Assembly: GCA_963753245.1 (NCBI GenBank)
Contig: CAVWBK010000005.1
Location: 248,001 to 312,000 of the forward strand
Direction of reading: 5' to 3'
Source: VRUE01 sp963753245
GTDB lineage: Bacteria > Actinomycetota > Thermoleophilia > Solirubrobacterales > 70-9
DNA: 64,000 nucleotides
Under the pieces are notes generated by a model. The model ran no database searches and was not told where the DNA came from. It saw only the letters and a list, made by a program, of their open reading frames with translations. How positions within the stretch are numbered: the first letter of the stretch is position 1; each line of letters begins with the position of its first letter. Of this stretch, positions 51,361 to 59,180 are shown one piece after another. A program made the translations under genes and the position numbers.

Positions 51361-52572
51361 ATGGAGGCTGCCACGCATGCCCACGAGGATCATCACCATC
51401 ACGAACACGGCCCCGACCTCGATCTCGGGCCGGCCACCTGGCACGACGCGAAGCGCTATGCGTGGTTGCTCGGCCTGATCATCCCCTTCGGTCCCTTCAT
51501 CGCCTGGGCCTCGGTTGAACTGAGTGGCTTTCAGGGCTTTTGGTTCTTCGGTCCAATTCTCGTCTTCGGGGTCTTTCCGCTACTCGACATCGCGATCGGG
51601 GTCGACCCGAGCAACCCGCCCGACAGCGTGCTCAAATGGCTCGAGCAGGACCGCTATTACCGCTGGTGCACCTATCTATTCATCCCGGTCCAGTACGCGG
51701 GCCTGATCTTCGCTTGCTGGCTTTGGTCAAACGGCCAGCTCAGCACATTCGACAGCATCGGCTTGGCGGTGACGATGGGGGTGGTTGGCGGGATTGCGAT
51801 CAACACCGCCCACGAGCTCGGCCACAAGCGGGCCGCCTCGGAGCGCTGGCTGAGCCGGGTAGCTTTGGCCCAGACCGGATATGGCCACTTTTTCATCGAG
51901 CACAATCGCGGCCATCACGTCCGCGTCGCAACCCCCGAGGACCCGGCCAGCTCGCGACTGGGAGAGAGCTTTTGGGCCTTCCTGCCGCGCACCGTCTACG
52001 GCAGTCTGACCTCGGCCTGGGGGATCGAGTCTGCCCGACTGGACCGCATGGGCAAGTCGCACTGGACGCTTCGCAACGACATCCTCGGTGCCTGGGCGAT
52101 GACCGTCGCCCTCTTCGCGGTCTTGGCGATCGTCTTTGGGCCGATCGTCTTGCCGTACCTGGTCATGCAGGCGATTCTCGGCTTCTCGCTTCTTGAGGTC
52201 GTCAACTACCTCGAGCACTACGGGCTGCGCCGTCAAAAGAAGGAGGACGGCCGCTATGAGCGCTGCCTGCCCGAGCACAGCTGGAACAGCAATAACGTCG
52301 CCTCCAACGTGCTGCTTTACCACCTGCAGCGTCACTCTGACCATCACGCAAACCCGACCCGCCGCTACCAGAGCCTGCGCCACTACAAGGAGGCCCCCCA
52401 GCTTCCCACCGGCTACGCCGGGATGATTGTGCTGGCCTGCTTTCCGCCGCTTTGGAGCCGGGTGATGGACCCACGGCTGATCGAGCACTATGAGGGTGAG
52501 GTCGAGCTCGCCAACATCCAGCCCCGCAAGCGCCAACGGATCCTCAGCCGCTACCGGCGTGCGCCGGCATGA
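51361..52572 (+). CDS. alkB: Alkane 1-monooxygenase (AlkB)
   Basis: Membrane di-iron hydroxylase that oxidises the terminal carbon of medium or long n-alkanes, taking electrons from rubredoxin. The 403 residues start at ATG 51361 behind AAGGAGG. The His boxes are all present: HELGHKR, EHNRGHHVR, the LEHYGL element and LQRHSDHHANPTRRYQ. About six membrane segments lie between them. The N-terminus is His-rich (HEDHHHHEH). It overlaps the rubredoxin gene (ATGA). Confidence 0.95.
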   Translation: MEAATHAHEDHHHHEHGPDLDLGPATWHDAKRYAWLLGLIIPFGPFIAWASVELSGFQGFWFFGPILVFGVFPLLDIAIGVDPSNPPDSVLKWLEQDRYYRWCTYLFIPVQYAGLIFACWLWSNGQLSTFDSIGLAVTMGVVGGIAINTAHELGHKRAASERWLSRVALAQTGYGHFFIEHNRGHHVRVATPEDPASSRLGESFWAFLPRTVYGSLTSAWGIESARLDRMGKSHWTLRNDILGAWAMTVALFAVLAIVFGPIVLPYLVMQAILGFSLLEVVNYLEHYGLRRQKKEDGRYERCLPEHSWNSNNVASNVLLYHLQRHSDHHANPTRRYQSLRHYKEAPQLPTGYAGMIVLACFPPLWSRVMDPRLIEHYEGEVELANIQPRKRQRILSRYRRAPA

Positions 52573-52742
52573 GCGCCTACCGCTGCCCGAGCTGCGGTTA
52601 TGTCTATGACGAGCAGGCCGGCCATCCGCGTGAGGGTTTCCCGCCCGGCACTTCCTGGAGTGAGGTCCCCGATGATTGGGCCTGTCCGGACTGCGGGGTG
52701 CGCGACAAGATCGATTTCGAGCTCGATCGTGACGCCGGATGA
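52569..52742 (+). CDS. Rubredoxin (AlkG type)
   Basis: A 57-residue iron-sulfur electron carrier with two knuckles, YRCPSCGYVYDE and WACPDCGVRDK, binding one iron through four Cys. The spacing is classical. It sits between alkB and tetR with overlapping ATGA junctions at both ends, so its job is to pass electrons from a reductase to AlkB. The reductase is not in this window. Confidence 0.95.
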   Translation: MSAYRCPSCGYVYDEQAGHPREGFPPGTSWSEVPDDWACPDCGVRDKIDFELDRDAG

Positions 52743-53380
52743 GCGCCGCCGCCGCGCCGCAGGCTGGCAAGGGCAATGGGGCGCTCACGCCCTACCCCGA
52801 AGCCGCCCGCAACCTGCTGCGCGAGACGCTCTTCGGGGCGATGCGCGATGAGCTCGAAAGGCGCACCTGGTCGGAGGTGACGATGTCTGACGTGGCCCGG
52901 GCTGCTGGGGTCAGTCGCCAGACCCTCTATAAGGAGTTCGGCAGCCGCGATGAGTTCGCCCAGGCCTTCGTCATCCATGTCGGAGAGCGCTTCCTCGATG
53001 AGGTCGACGCCGCTGTGCGCGAGCACCTCGATGACCCCCGGGCCGCGATCGGCGCCGCTTTGGAGACCTTCCTGCGCACCGCGGGAAAGGATCCCGTCGT
53101 CCGGGTTTTGCTGCGCGACGACGGCACCGGCGGCATGCTGCCCTTCGTCACCACGCAGGGAATGCCGGTCGTCGTCTTCGCCACCGCCCGTCTCTTTGAG
53201 ACGATCCGCGAGGGCTGGCCCGAGGCTCCGCCGGAGAAGGCGCAGCTGCTCGCCGAGTCGCTGGTTCGTCTCGCAATCAGCTACGTGACCGCGCCCGGCG
53301 CCACTCCCGATCGCACCGCCGCCCGGGCGGGCGAGCTCTTGGGGCCGTTCATCGATCGGGCACTCGGCGTCGCCGCCTAA
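52739..53380 (+). CDS. TetR-family regulator of the alkane operon
   Basis: A 213-residue protein. The N-terminal helix-turn-helix is EVTMSDVARAAGVSRQTLYK followed by EFGSRDEFAQAFV. The C-terminal ligand domain is helical. It overlaps the rubredoxin gene and is therefore co-transcribed with the genes it likely controls through the palindrome at 51291-51315. The ligand, perhaps an alkane oxidation product, is unknown. Confidence 0.92.
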   Translation: MSAAAAPQAGKGNGALTPYPEAARNLLRETLFGAMRDELERRTWSEVTMSDVARAAGVSRQTLYKEFGSRDEFAQAFVIHVGERFLDEVDAAVREHLDDPRAAIGAALETFLRTAGKDPVVRVLLRDDGTGGMLPFVTTQGMPVVVFATARLFETIREGWPEAPPEKAQLLAESLVRLAISYVTAPGATPDRTAARAGELLGPFIDRALGVAA

Positions 53381-53387
53381 GAAGACG

Positions 53388-54140
53388 ATGACGACCTACG
53401 ATCGCACCGGCCGCGGCTATGCGCAGGTCCGCCGCGGCGATCCGCGGATTGCCGCGGCGGTCGAGGCGGCGCTCGGCTCGGCGCGCTCGGTGCTCAATGT
53501 CGGTGCTGGGACGGGCTCCTATGAGCCCCGTGATCGCGAGGTGACCGCGGTCGAGCCCTCGAGCCTGATGATCGCCCAGCGCCCGCCCGAGGGCGCTTCG
53601 GTGGTGCAGGCCGAGGCCGAAGATCTGCCCTTCCCCGACGCCAGCTTTGACGCGGCGATGGCGATGATCACCGTCCATCACTGGCGCGATCTGCAGGCCG
53701 GGATCGCGGAGATGATCCGCGTCGCCCGCCAGCGCGTTCTCATCCTCAGCTTCGACCCCGCGCCGCTCGCTGAGTTCTGGCTGGTCGACTACTTTCCGCG
53801 CGCCTTTGAGATCCACTCCGAATTCATGCCCTCCCTGGGGCGGCTTGCGGAGCTGCTCGGCGGCGCCCACGTCGCAGTTACACCGGTGCCGCTGCCGCGG
53901 CGCTGCAGCGACGGGTTTTTCATCGCACTCTGGGACCGGCCTGAGCTGCACCTCGACCCGGCGGTGCGGCGGGGCAGCACGGTCTGGCATGTGATGGAGC
54001 CCGCCGAGATCGAGTTGGGCCTCGCCGCCCTGCGTGGCGATCTGCAGAGTGGGCGCTGGGATGAGCGCCACGGGCATCTGCGCGAGGAAACTCCGGAGCT
54101 CGACCTCGGCCTGCGGCTGCTCGTCGCCGAGCTCGATTGA
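53388..54140 (+). CDS. SAM-dependent methyltransferase, class I
   Basis: A 250-residue protein with motif I VLNVGAGTGSYEP and motif II AEDLPFPDASFDAAMAM, matching the Methyltransf_11 group. It begins eight bases after tetR and may be in that operon. A clear paralogue lies at 57091-57846 on the other strand, sharing VGAGxGSYEP, MIAQRPP and the ending ELDLGLRLLVAEL. Substrate unknown. Confidence 0.88.
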   Translation: MTTYDRTGRGYAQVRRGDPRIAAAVEAALGSARSVLNVGAGTGSYEPRDREVTAVEPSSLMIAQRPPEGASVVQAEAEDLPFPDASFDAAMAMITVHHWRDLQAGIAEMIRVARQRVLILSFDPAPLAEFWLVDYFPRAFEIHSEFMPSLGRLAELLGGAHVAVTPVPLPRRCSDGFFIALWDRPELHLDPAVRRGSTVWHVMEPAEIELGLAALRGDLQSGRWDERHGHLREETPELDLGLRLLVAELD

Positions 54141-54257
54141 GCTTGCGAGGGCCGGAGAACAAGAGCGCCGTAGGCGGCCCTACCAGGGGCGGGCGTGGAG
54201 GTTTCTGGCCCGTCGGCCGCCAGTCTAGGCCGGGGGTGCGCCGGGTATTTTGAGTCG

Positions 54258-54839
54258 GTGCAGGTCGACGCGGAACCAATTCAGCTCCTGGGCGAGTGGA
54301 TCGAGGATGCGCGCCGCAGCGGCCTGCCCCAGCCGGCCTCGGTCGCCCTGGTCACCGTCTCCGCCGAGGGTCGTCCCTCAGCCCGGACCGTCAACCTCAA
54401 GCGCCTCGAGGACGACGCGCTGATTTTCACATCGGCGATGTGGACCCGCAAGGCCCGGGAGCTCGACGCCAACCCCAATGTGGCGCTGCTCTTCCACTGG
54501 CCCACCCTCGGCCGCCAGGCCCACCTGACGGGCGAGGCGGCTTGGGGCGAGCGAGCGCTGGCCGAGGAGCTCTTCGCCGAGCGCGACCTTCTGCACCAGC
54601 TGCAGACCGTCGTCTCGCGCCAGGGTGAGCCGATCGAAGACCTCACTCCGCTGCGCGAACGCCTCGCCCATCTGGCTGAGGTCCAGGAGACGGCGCCGCC
54701 GTGCCCGCCGGATTGGGGGGCGCTGCGGGTGCGCCCCGATCAGGTCGAGCTCTGGAGTGAAGCCGAGGATCGGATCCACCAGCGGCGCCTATTCAAACGC
54801 CACGAGGCAGGCTGGGAGCTGACCCTGCTCTCGCCCTAG
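54258..54839 (+). CDS. pdxH: Pyridoxamine 5'-phosphate oxidase-like protein
   Basis: A 193-residue FMN-binding split-barrel from GTG 54258. Motifs are RPSARTVNLKRLEDDALIFT, TRKARELDANPNVALLFHW, and the C-terminal dimer region VELWSEAEDRIHQRRLFKRH. This matches PdxH, which oxidises PNP/PMP to pyridoxal phosphate. It is shorter than E. coli PdxH (about 218), mainly at the N-terminus, and the usual RxL..R tail is not clear, so a relative is possible. It overlaps the convergent GMC gene by four bases. Confidence 0.8.
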   Translation: MQVDAEPIQLLGEWIEDARRSGLPQPASVALVTVSAEGRPSARTVNLKRLEDDALIFTSAMWTRKARELDANPNVALLFHWPTLGRQAHLTGEAAWGERALAEELFAERDLLHQLQTVVSRQGEPIEDLTPLRERLAHLAEVQETAPPCPPDWGALRVRPDQVELWSEAEDRIHQRRLFKRHEAGWELTLLSP

Positions 54840-56416
54840 GCCTGGGCGCTCGCGGCCGGCTCGGCGCTGAGCGGCGCTTCTCCCTTGATCAGGTCCGCGG
54901 CCCGCTCGGCGAGCGCGATCACCGGCGCGTTGGTGTTACCGCGCGGCACCTCCGGCATCACCGAGGCATCGACGACGCGCAGTCCCTCCAGGCCCTCGAC
55001 GCGCAGCTCGCCGTCAACCACCGAGCCGATCGCGCAGGTCCCGGCGGGGTGATAGATCTCATAGGTCGACGCCGCGGCGTGGGCCCTGAAATCCTCATCG
55101 GACTCACCTTCCGGCGTCGTGAAGCGCTCCTCGCAGTAGGGAGAGAATGCGGACTGGGCGCAGATCTCCTCGGTCAGGCGCAGGGCGGCGATCATCGTCG
55201 CCATGTCTTCCTCTTCCTCATAGAACCCGTTGCGGATGATCGGCATCGCGCTCGGGTCTTTCGATGCCAGTTGAACCGAGCCACGGCTCTTTGGCCGCAG
55301 CAGGCAGGGGGAGACCCAGACTCCGTGGGCTTCGGGGTCGGTGGTCCCCTCATCGACGATCTGTAGCGGCGCGACGTGGATCTGCACGTCGGGCGCCTCG
55401 GCCCCCGTCCCGACCCTCGCGAAGCCGCCGGACTCGGCCAGGTTGGAGGCGAAGGGACCGGTCTGCGTGGCGCTGAACTCCTCCAGTGCCTCGGGCTCGA
55501 GCGCCGCCAGCAGGCTGGCGGGTTCAGAGGTGGTCCAGACGCTGTAGGTCGCGGTGTGGTCGCTGAGGTTCTCCCCGACCGCCGGCTGATCGAGAACCGA
55601 CTCCACTTCTCGCAGCGCGAGGTGCCCCGCCGGGCCGACCCCGGAGAGCATCAGTAGCTGCGGTGAGTTGTAGGCGCCCGCGCAGAGGATCACCTCGCGC
55701 TCGGCGCGCAGCTCCTGTCTTTGGCCGAGCTGGCTGGCCTCGACGCCGACCGCCCGGCTGCCCTCAAAGAGGACCCGCTCGACCCGCATGTAGGGCATCA
55801 CCTCGAGGTTCGGGCGCTCGGTCGCCGGGTGCAGGTAGGCGACCGCGGCGCTCGCCCGCATCCCGCCGCGCTGGGTCAGCTGGTACATGCCAAAGCCGTC
55901 CTGCTCGGCGCCGTTGAAGTCCTCGTTGCGCGCCTGGCCGGCTTGCACCGCGGCCTCGACGAAGGCAGGGGTGATCTTGTTTCCAGAACGCTGATCGGAG
56001 ACCGGCAGCGGCCCGCCGACCCCGTGCCACTCTGAAGCGCCCCGCTCGTTGTCCTCAGCCTTCAGGAAGTAGGGAAAGAGATCGCTCCAGGCCCAGCCCG
56101 CGACGCCCCACTCGTCATAGTCGCGGTGGTTGCCGCGGATGTAGACCATCGCGTTGACCGAGGAGGAGCCGCCGAGGACCTTGCCACGCGGCAGGGTGAT
56201 CCGGCGTCCATTGCAGTTGGGCTCCGGCGCGGAGCTGTAGCCCCAATCGATCTCGGTCCCGGCCAGCTGCAGGTAACCGAGCGGGACGTGAATATTTTCG
56301 TTGACATCCGGGGGGCCGGCCTCGAGCAAGAGGACGCTGATGTCGGGGTCCTCGGAGAGCCTCGCGGCGAGCACACACCCGGCTGAGCCGGCGCCGACGA
56401 TCACGTAGTCGTACAT
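54836..56416 (-). CDS. GMC-family oxidoreductase (choline dehydrogenase-like)
   Basis: A 526-residue FAD enzyme. The N-terminal nucleotide loop is VIVGAGSAGCVLAARL, then the GMC signature PRGKVLGGSSSVNAMVYIRG and ILCAGAYNSPQLLMLSGVGP. The C-terminal catalytic region is YHPAGTCAIGSVVDG (His) with VPRGNTNAPVIALAE (Asn replacing the second His in some members). GMC enzymes oxidise alcohols, including choline and long-chain alcohols. Proximity to alkB suggests alcohol oxidation, but this is speculative. Confidence 0.9.
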   Translation of the reverse strand: MYDYVIVGAGSAGCVLAARLSEDPDISVLLLEAGPPDVNENIHVPLGYLQLAGTEIDWGYSSAPEPNCNGRRITLPRGKVLGGSSSVNAMVYIRGNHRDYDEWGVAGWAWSDLFPYFLKAEDNERGASEWHGVGGPLPVSDQRSGNKITPAFVEAAVQAGQARNEDFNGAEQDGFGMYQLTQRGGMRASAAVAYLHPATERPNLEVMPYMRVERVLFEGSRAVGVEASQLGQRQELRAEREVILCAGAYNSPQLLMLSGVGPAGHLALREVESVLDQPAVGENLSDHTATYSVWTTSEPASLLAALEPEALEEFSATQTGPFASNLAESGGFARVGTGAEAPDVQIHVAPLQIVDEGTTDPEAHGVWVSPCLLRPKSRGSVQLASKDPSAMPIIRNGFYEEEEDMATMIAALRLTEEICAQSAFSPYCEERFTTPEGESDEDFRAHAAASTYEIYHPAGTCAIGSVVDGELRVEGLEGLRVVDASVMPEVPRGNTNAPVIALAERAADLIKGEAPLSAEPAASAQA

Positions 56417-56474
56417 CCATCCTCCTCGGATTAGCTGGCGTGCCAGCCAATCTAGACGCAGGGCGCCGGCTTGT

Positions 56475-57071
56475 CTATCGGCTCGCGGCCAGGCGGCTGC
56501 GCAGGTTGGCGCGGACCACAGGCCACTCGGAGTCGATCACGCTGAAATAGGCGGAGTCGCGTTGGCCGACGTCGGGGACGATCATGTGATTGCGGAGGAT
56601 CCCCTCAAACTGAGCGGGGATCGCCGCCAGCGCGGCCCGCGAGCGCTGATTGCGGGCATCGGTCTTGAACTCAACCCGTACGCAGCCGAGCGTCTCGAAC
56701 GCGTGCCCGAGCATCAGGAGCTTCGCCTCGACGTTGGCGCCGGTGCGCCAGGCGCGGGGGCTGAACCAGGTCCAGCCAATCTCGAGCACCCGGTCGTTGG
56801 GGCGCACATTCAGATAGCGGCTTGAGCCAATCGCCCGCCCGCTTGCCCGCTCGCGGGTCAAAAACGGCCCCTCGCTGCCCGCTTGGGCCGCGGCGAAGGT
56901 CAGCTCGAGCCAGAGCTCAAAGCGATCGCGCTGGTTGAGGTTGACCAGCCAGTCCCAGATCTCGGGGGCCTGAGCCACCTCCCAGAGCTCCTCGGCGTTC
57001 TGCACGCCGAGCGGCTCGAGTGTGACCAGCTCGCCATCCAGGCGCTTGGTGAGGGGCTCCATCGTGGCCAT
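56475..57071 (-). CDS. GNAT-family N-acetyltransferase (RimJ/L-like)
   Basis: A 198-residue protein from ATG 57071; ATG 57062 is an alternative. The fold shows LDGELVTLEPLG, RAIGSSRYLNVRPND, EIGWTWFSPRAWRTGANVEA and VEFKTDARNQRSRAALAAIP, matching the subfamily that acetylates amino groups using acetyl-CoA. Target unknown. The gene lies 19 bases downstream of the methyltransferase gene at 57091 on the same strand. Confidence 0.88.
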   Translation of the reverse strand: MATMEPLTKRLDGELVTLEPLGVQNAEELWEVAQAPEIWDWLVNLNQRDRFELWLELTFAAAQAGSEGPFLTRERASGRAIGSSRYLNVRPNDRVLEIGWTWFSPRAWRTGANVEAKLLMLGHAFETLGCVRVEFKTDARNQRSRAALAAIPAQFEGILRNHMIVPDVGQRDSAYFSVIDSEWPVVRANLRSRLAASR

Positions 57072-57090
57072 TCTGCCAGCGCCCGCCCGC

Positions 57091-57846
57091 CTACGCGCCG
57101 AGCTCAGAGACGACCAGGCGCAGGCCGACGTCGAGCTCCTGAACCCCATCCAGGTCTGCGTTTCGCTGCGCCCAGGCGCCCGATTTGAGGTCCGCGGCCA
57201 GCCGCGCGCGTCCCTCGCGTCGCTGCTCAGCCGAGAGTTGGTCCCAGACCCACATCGGCCCCACGACCTGATCGTCGAAGAGGAGCTCGGGCCGCCCCCA
57301 AAGTGCGGCGAAGAAGAGGTCGCTGCACTCGCGGCGCACCGGCAGCGGCTCGAGGCTGGCCGCCGGCAGGGCGGCGGCCAGCTCGACGGTCGAGACCCGC
57401 TCCCTATGCAGGGCGCCGATCGCCGGAAAGTAATCACGCACGATCCAGAGTCGGTGTAGCGCCGCCGGGTCAAAGGTGACCAAGACGATGCGGCGGCGAG
57501 CAACGCGCGCCATCTCCGCCATGCCGCGCTGGCGCTCGGGCCAGTGGTGAACGGTGAGGACCGCCATCGCGGCGTCGAAGCGATCGTCGGCGAAGGGCAG
57601 CGCTTCGGCGCTGGCCTGGATCGCCGGCGCCGCCCCCGGCGGGCGCTGGGCGATCATCGCCGCCGCGGGCTCGACCGCGACGACGTCGCGCCCCGGGGGC
57701 TCATAGGAGCCGGCTCCGGCGCCGACGTTGACGATCGACTCAGCGTCGCCGAGGGCCGTCTCGATGCGCGCCGCGATCGCTTGGTCCTCGCGTCGCGTCC
57801 TGGCGTAGCCGATCCCCAGCCGGTCATAGGTCGCGCCGCCCATCAT
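57091..57846 (-). CDS. SAM-dependent methyltransferase, paralogue of 53388-54140
   Basis: A 251-residue class I methyltransferase with IVNVGAGAGSYEPPGRDVVA, then AEALPFADDRFDAAMAVLTV. It aligns end to end with the protein at 53388, including MIAQRPP, ECSDLFFAALWGRPEL and LDVGLRLVVSEL. Start could be the first or second Met (57846 or 57843). Substrate unknown. Confidence 0.88.
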   Translation of the reverse strand: MMGGATYDRLGIGYARTRREDQAIAARIETALGDAESIVNVGAGAGSYEPPGRDVVAVEPAAAMIAQRPPGAAPAIQASAEALPFADDRFDAAMAVLTVHHWPERQRGMAEMARVARRRIVLVTFDPAALHRLWIVRDYFPAIGALHRERVSTVELAAALPAASLEPLPVRRECSDLFFAALWGRPELLFDDQVVGPMWVWDQLSAEQRREGRARLAADLKSGAWAQRNADLDGVQELDVGLRLVVSELGA

Positions 57847-57870
57847 CTCGCCAGGAATTCCAGCCTGCCC

Positions 57871-58287
57871 TCAGCTCTCCAGCAGCAGCGTCACCGGGCC
57901 GTCGTTGATCAGGGCGACACCCATGCAGGCCCCGAAGACTCCCTTCTTTGCCCCCGAGCGCGCACAGAAGCGCTCATAGAGAGGCTCTGCGGCCTCGCCT
58001 GGTGCGGCACGGGTGTAGCTGGGACGGTTGCCGCGGCTGGCGTCGCCATAGAGGGTGAACTGGCTGACGCAGAGGATCTCGCGATCGCCGAGTGGCTCGT
58101 TGAGCCGACCCTCCGCATCATCGAATATGCGCAGGGCGCGCACCTTCTCGGCGAGGCGATCGGCCTGCTCCTCGCCGTCCCCGCCCGCCACCCCGAGCAG
58201 GACCAAGAGGCCGGCGCCGATCTGGGCGACTCGCTCACCATCAACGTCGACCGCTGCCTGGCTGACCCGCTGGACCAGCGCCCGCAT
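57871..58287 (-). CDS. dtd: D-aminoacyl-tRNA deacylase
   Basis: Removes D-amino acids wrongly attached to tRNA. From ATG 58287 the 138-residue protein starts MRALVQRVSQAAVDVDGERV. A GTG two codons upstream (58293) is possible and would overlap the cupin gene. The diagnostic motifs are VSQFTLYGD and a variant of NxPxT, GNRPSYTRAAP, with GxMGV near the end (ACMGVALINDGPVTLLL). It follows the cupin gene on the same strand. Confidence 0.93.
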   Translation of the reverse strand: MRALVQRVSQAAVDVDGERVAQIGAGLLVLLGVAGGDGEEQADRLAEKVRALRIFDDAEGRLNEPLGDREILCVSQFTLYGDASRGNRPSYTRAAPGEAAEPLYERFCARSGAKKGVFGACMGVALINDGPVTLLLES

Positions 58288-58289
58288 CG

Positions 58290-58778
58290 TCACTCGCCGC
58301 GACCCTCGGGGCCGCGCTCGCCGTCGAAGTAACCGACCGCGTCGCCGCGGCGAAAGAAGCCGCGCAGACCGCCGCCTCGGGGCAACCGCTCGCCGACGCC
58401 GATCTTGTCCGAGTCGGGGTAGACGACGATGTCGGGGCGACCGCTGCTGCTGATCGCCAGGAAGCTGACCGTCTCAGGAGAGCGGTTGAGGATCTGGTGG
58501 GCGCCCTGTTCGCCGACTGCGAAGCCCACCACCTCACCCTCCTCCAGCTCGCGCTCTCCCTCTGGCGTGCGCAAAGTGGGGCGCCCGCTGAGGACCGCCA
58601 CCAACTCCTCGTCGGCGTAGTGGTAGTGGTAGGGATAGGCCGCTTCGCCCGGCGGTAGCTCCCAGAGGCTGGCCCCGATCAGCTCGGCGCCGAGCTGATA
58701 ACCGATCCGCGCCCGCCGCGAGCGGAAGCCCGCGGGCCGCTCGCCGGGCTCGAACTCGGGGCGCCTGAGATTCGCCAT
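58290..58778 (-). CDS. Cupin-domain protein
   Basis: A 162-residue single cupin. Motif 1 is YHYHYADEELVAVLSGRPTL and motif 2 is VVGFAVGEQGAHQILNRSP, with the expected His/Glu metal ligands. The C-terminal part (DIVVYPDSDKIGV) resembles cupins of unknown function sometimes linked to sugar or phenolic metabolism. No substrate is assigned. It probably shares a transcript with dtd. Confidence 0.88.
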   Translation of the reverse strand: MANLRRPEFEPGERPAGFRSRRARIGYQLGAELIGASLWELPPGEAAYPYHYHYADEELVAVLSGRPTLRTPEGERELEEGEVVGFAVGEQGAHQILNRSPETVSFLAISSSGRPDIVVYPDSDKIGVGERLPRGGGLRGFFRRGDAVGYFDGERGPEGRGE

Positions 58779-58796
58779 TCATTGCAGCCTAGCCGT

Positions 58797-58933
58797 CAGC
58801 AGCCCTGGCCCATCCGGTAGCCATAGCTGCGTGCGGTGAGGATGTGGCGGGGCCGATCGGAGTCATCGCTCAGTTTGCGGCGGAGGTTCGAGATCTGACG
58901 CCAATAACGTGCTCCCCACTGAACCAATCCTTA
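58797..58933 (-). pseudogene. C-terminal remnant of an OmpR/PhoB-type regulator
   Basis: About 44 codons ending at TGA 58797-58799 read ARYWRQISNLRRKLSDDSDR then HILTARSYGYRMGQG. This is the recognition-helix and wing end of an OmpR-type winged helix. The receiver domain and most of the DNA-binding domain are missing. A stop interrupts the frame just upstream. Confidence 0.6.
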
Positions 58934-59180
58934 CGTCGATTTTCTTAAGTAACCGCGGGCGGCTCGAGCGCCAGCTGTAGATGGCTGGGGAGGCCAGCAG
59001 CGATCGGCGGCTCGCTGGGACGATCGCCTGAGGGTAAGGCGCCCGAAAGTGGACTCACGCATCACCGAAAGTAACCGTTAGGAAAACCGCTGGTACAGCT
59101 GGTGCAATACACCTTTTTAGGTTTCGTGGCTGAAACTGCGTTAGATTCGGACATTAAGCTGAGCGACTAAGAGAAAGGCG
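58934..59180. other. Gap upstream of the sensor kinase
   Basis: No gene recognised. It is AT-richer than its surroundings and must contain the kinase promoter. No clear -10/-35 pair or riboswitch fold is visible. Confidence 0.3.
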
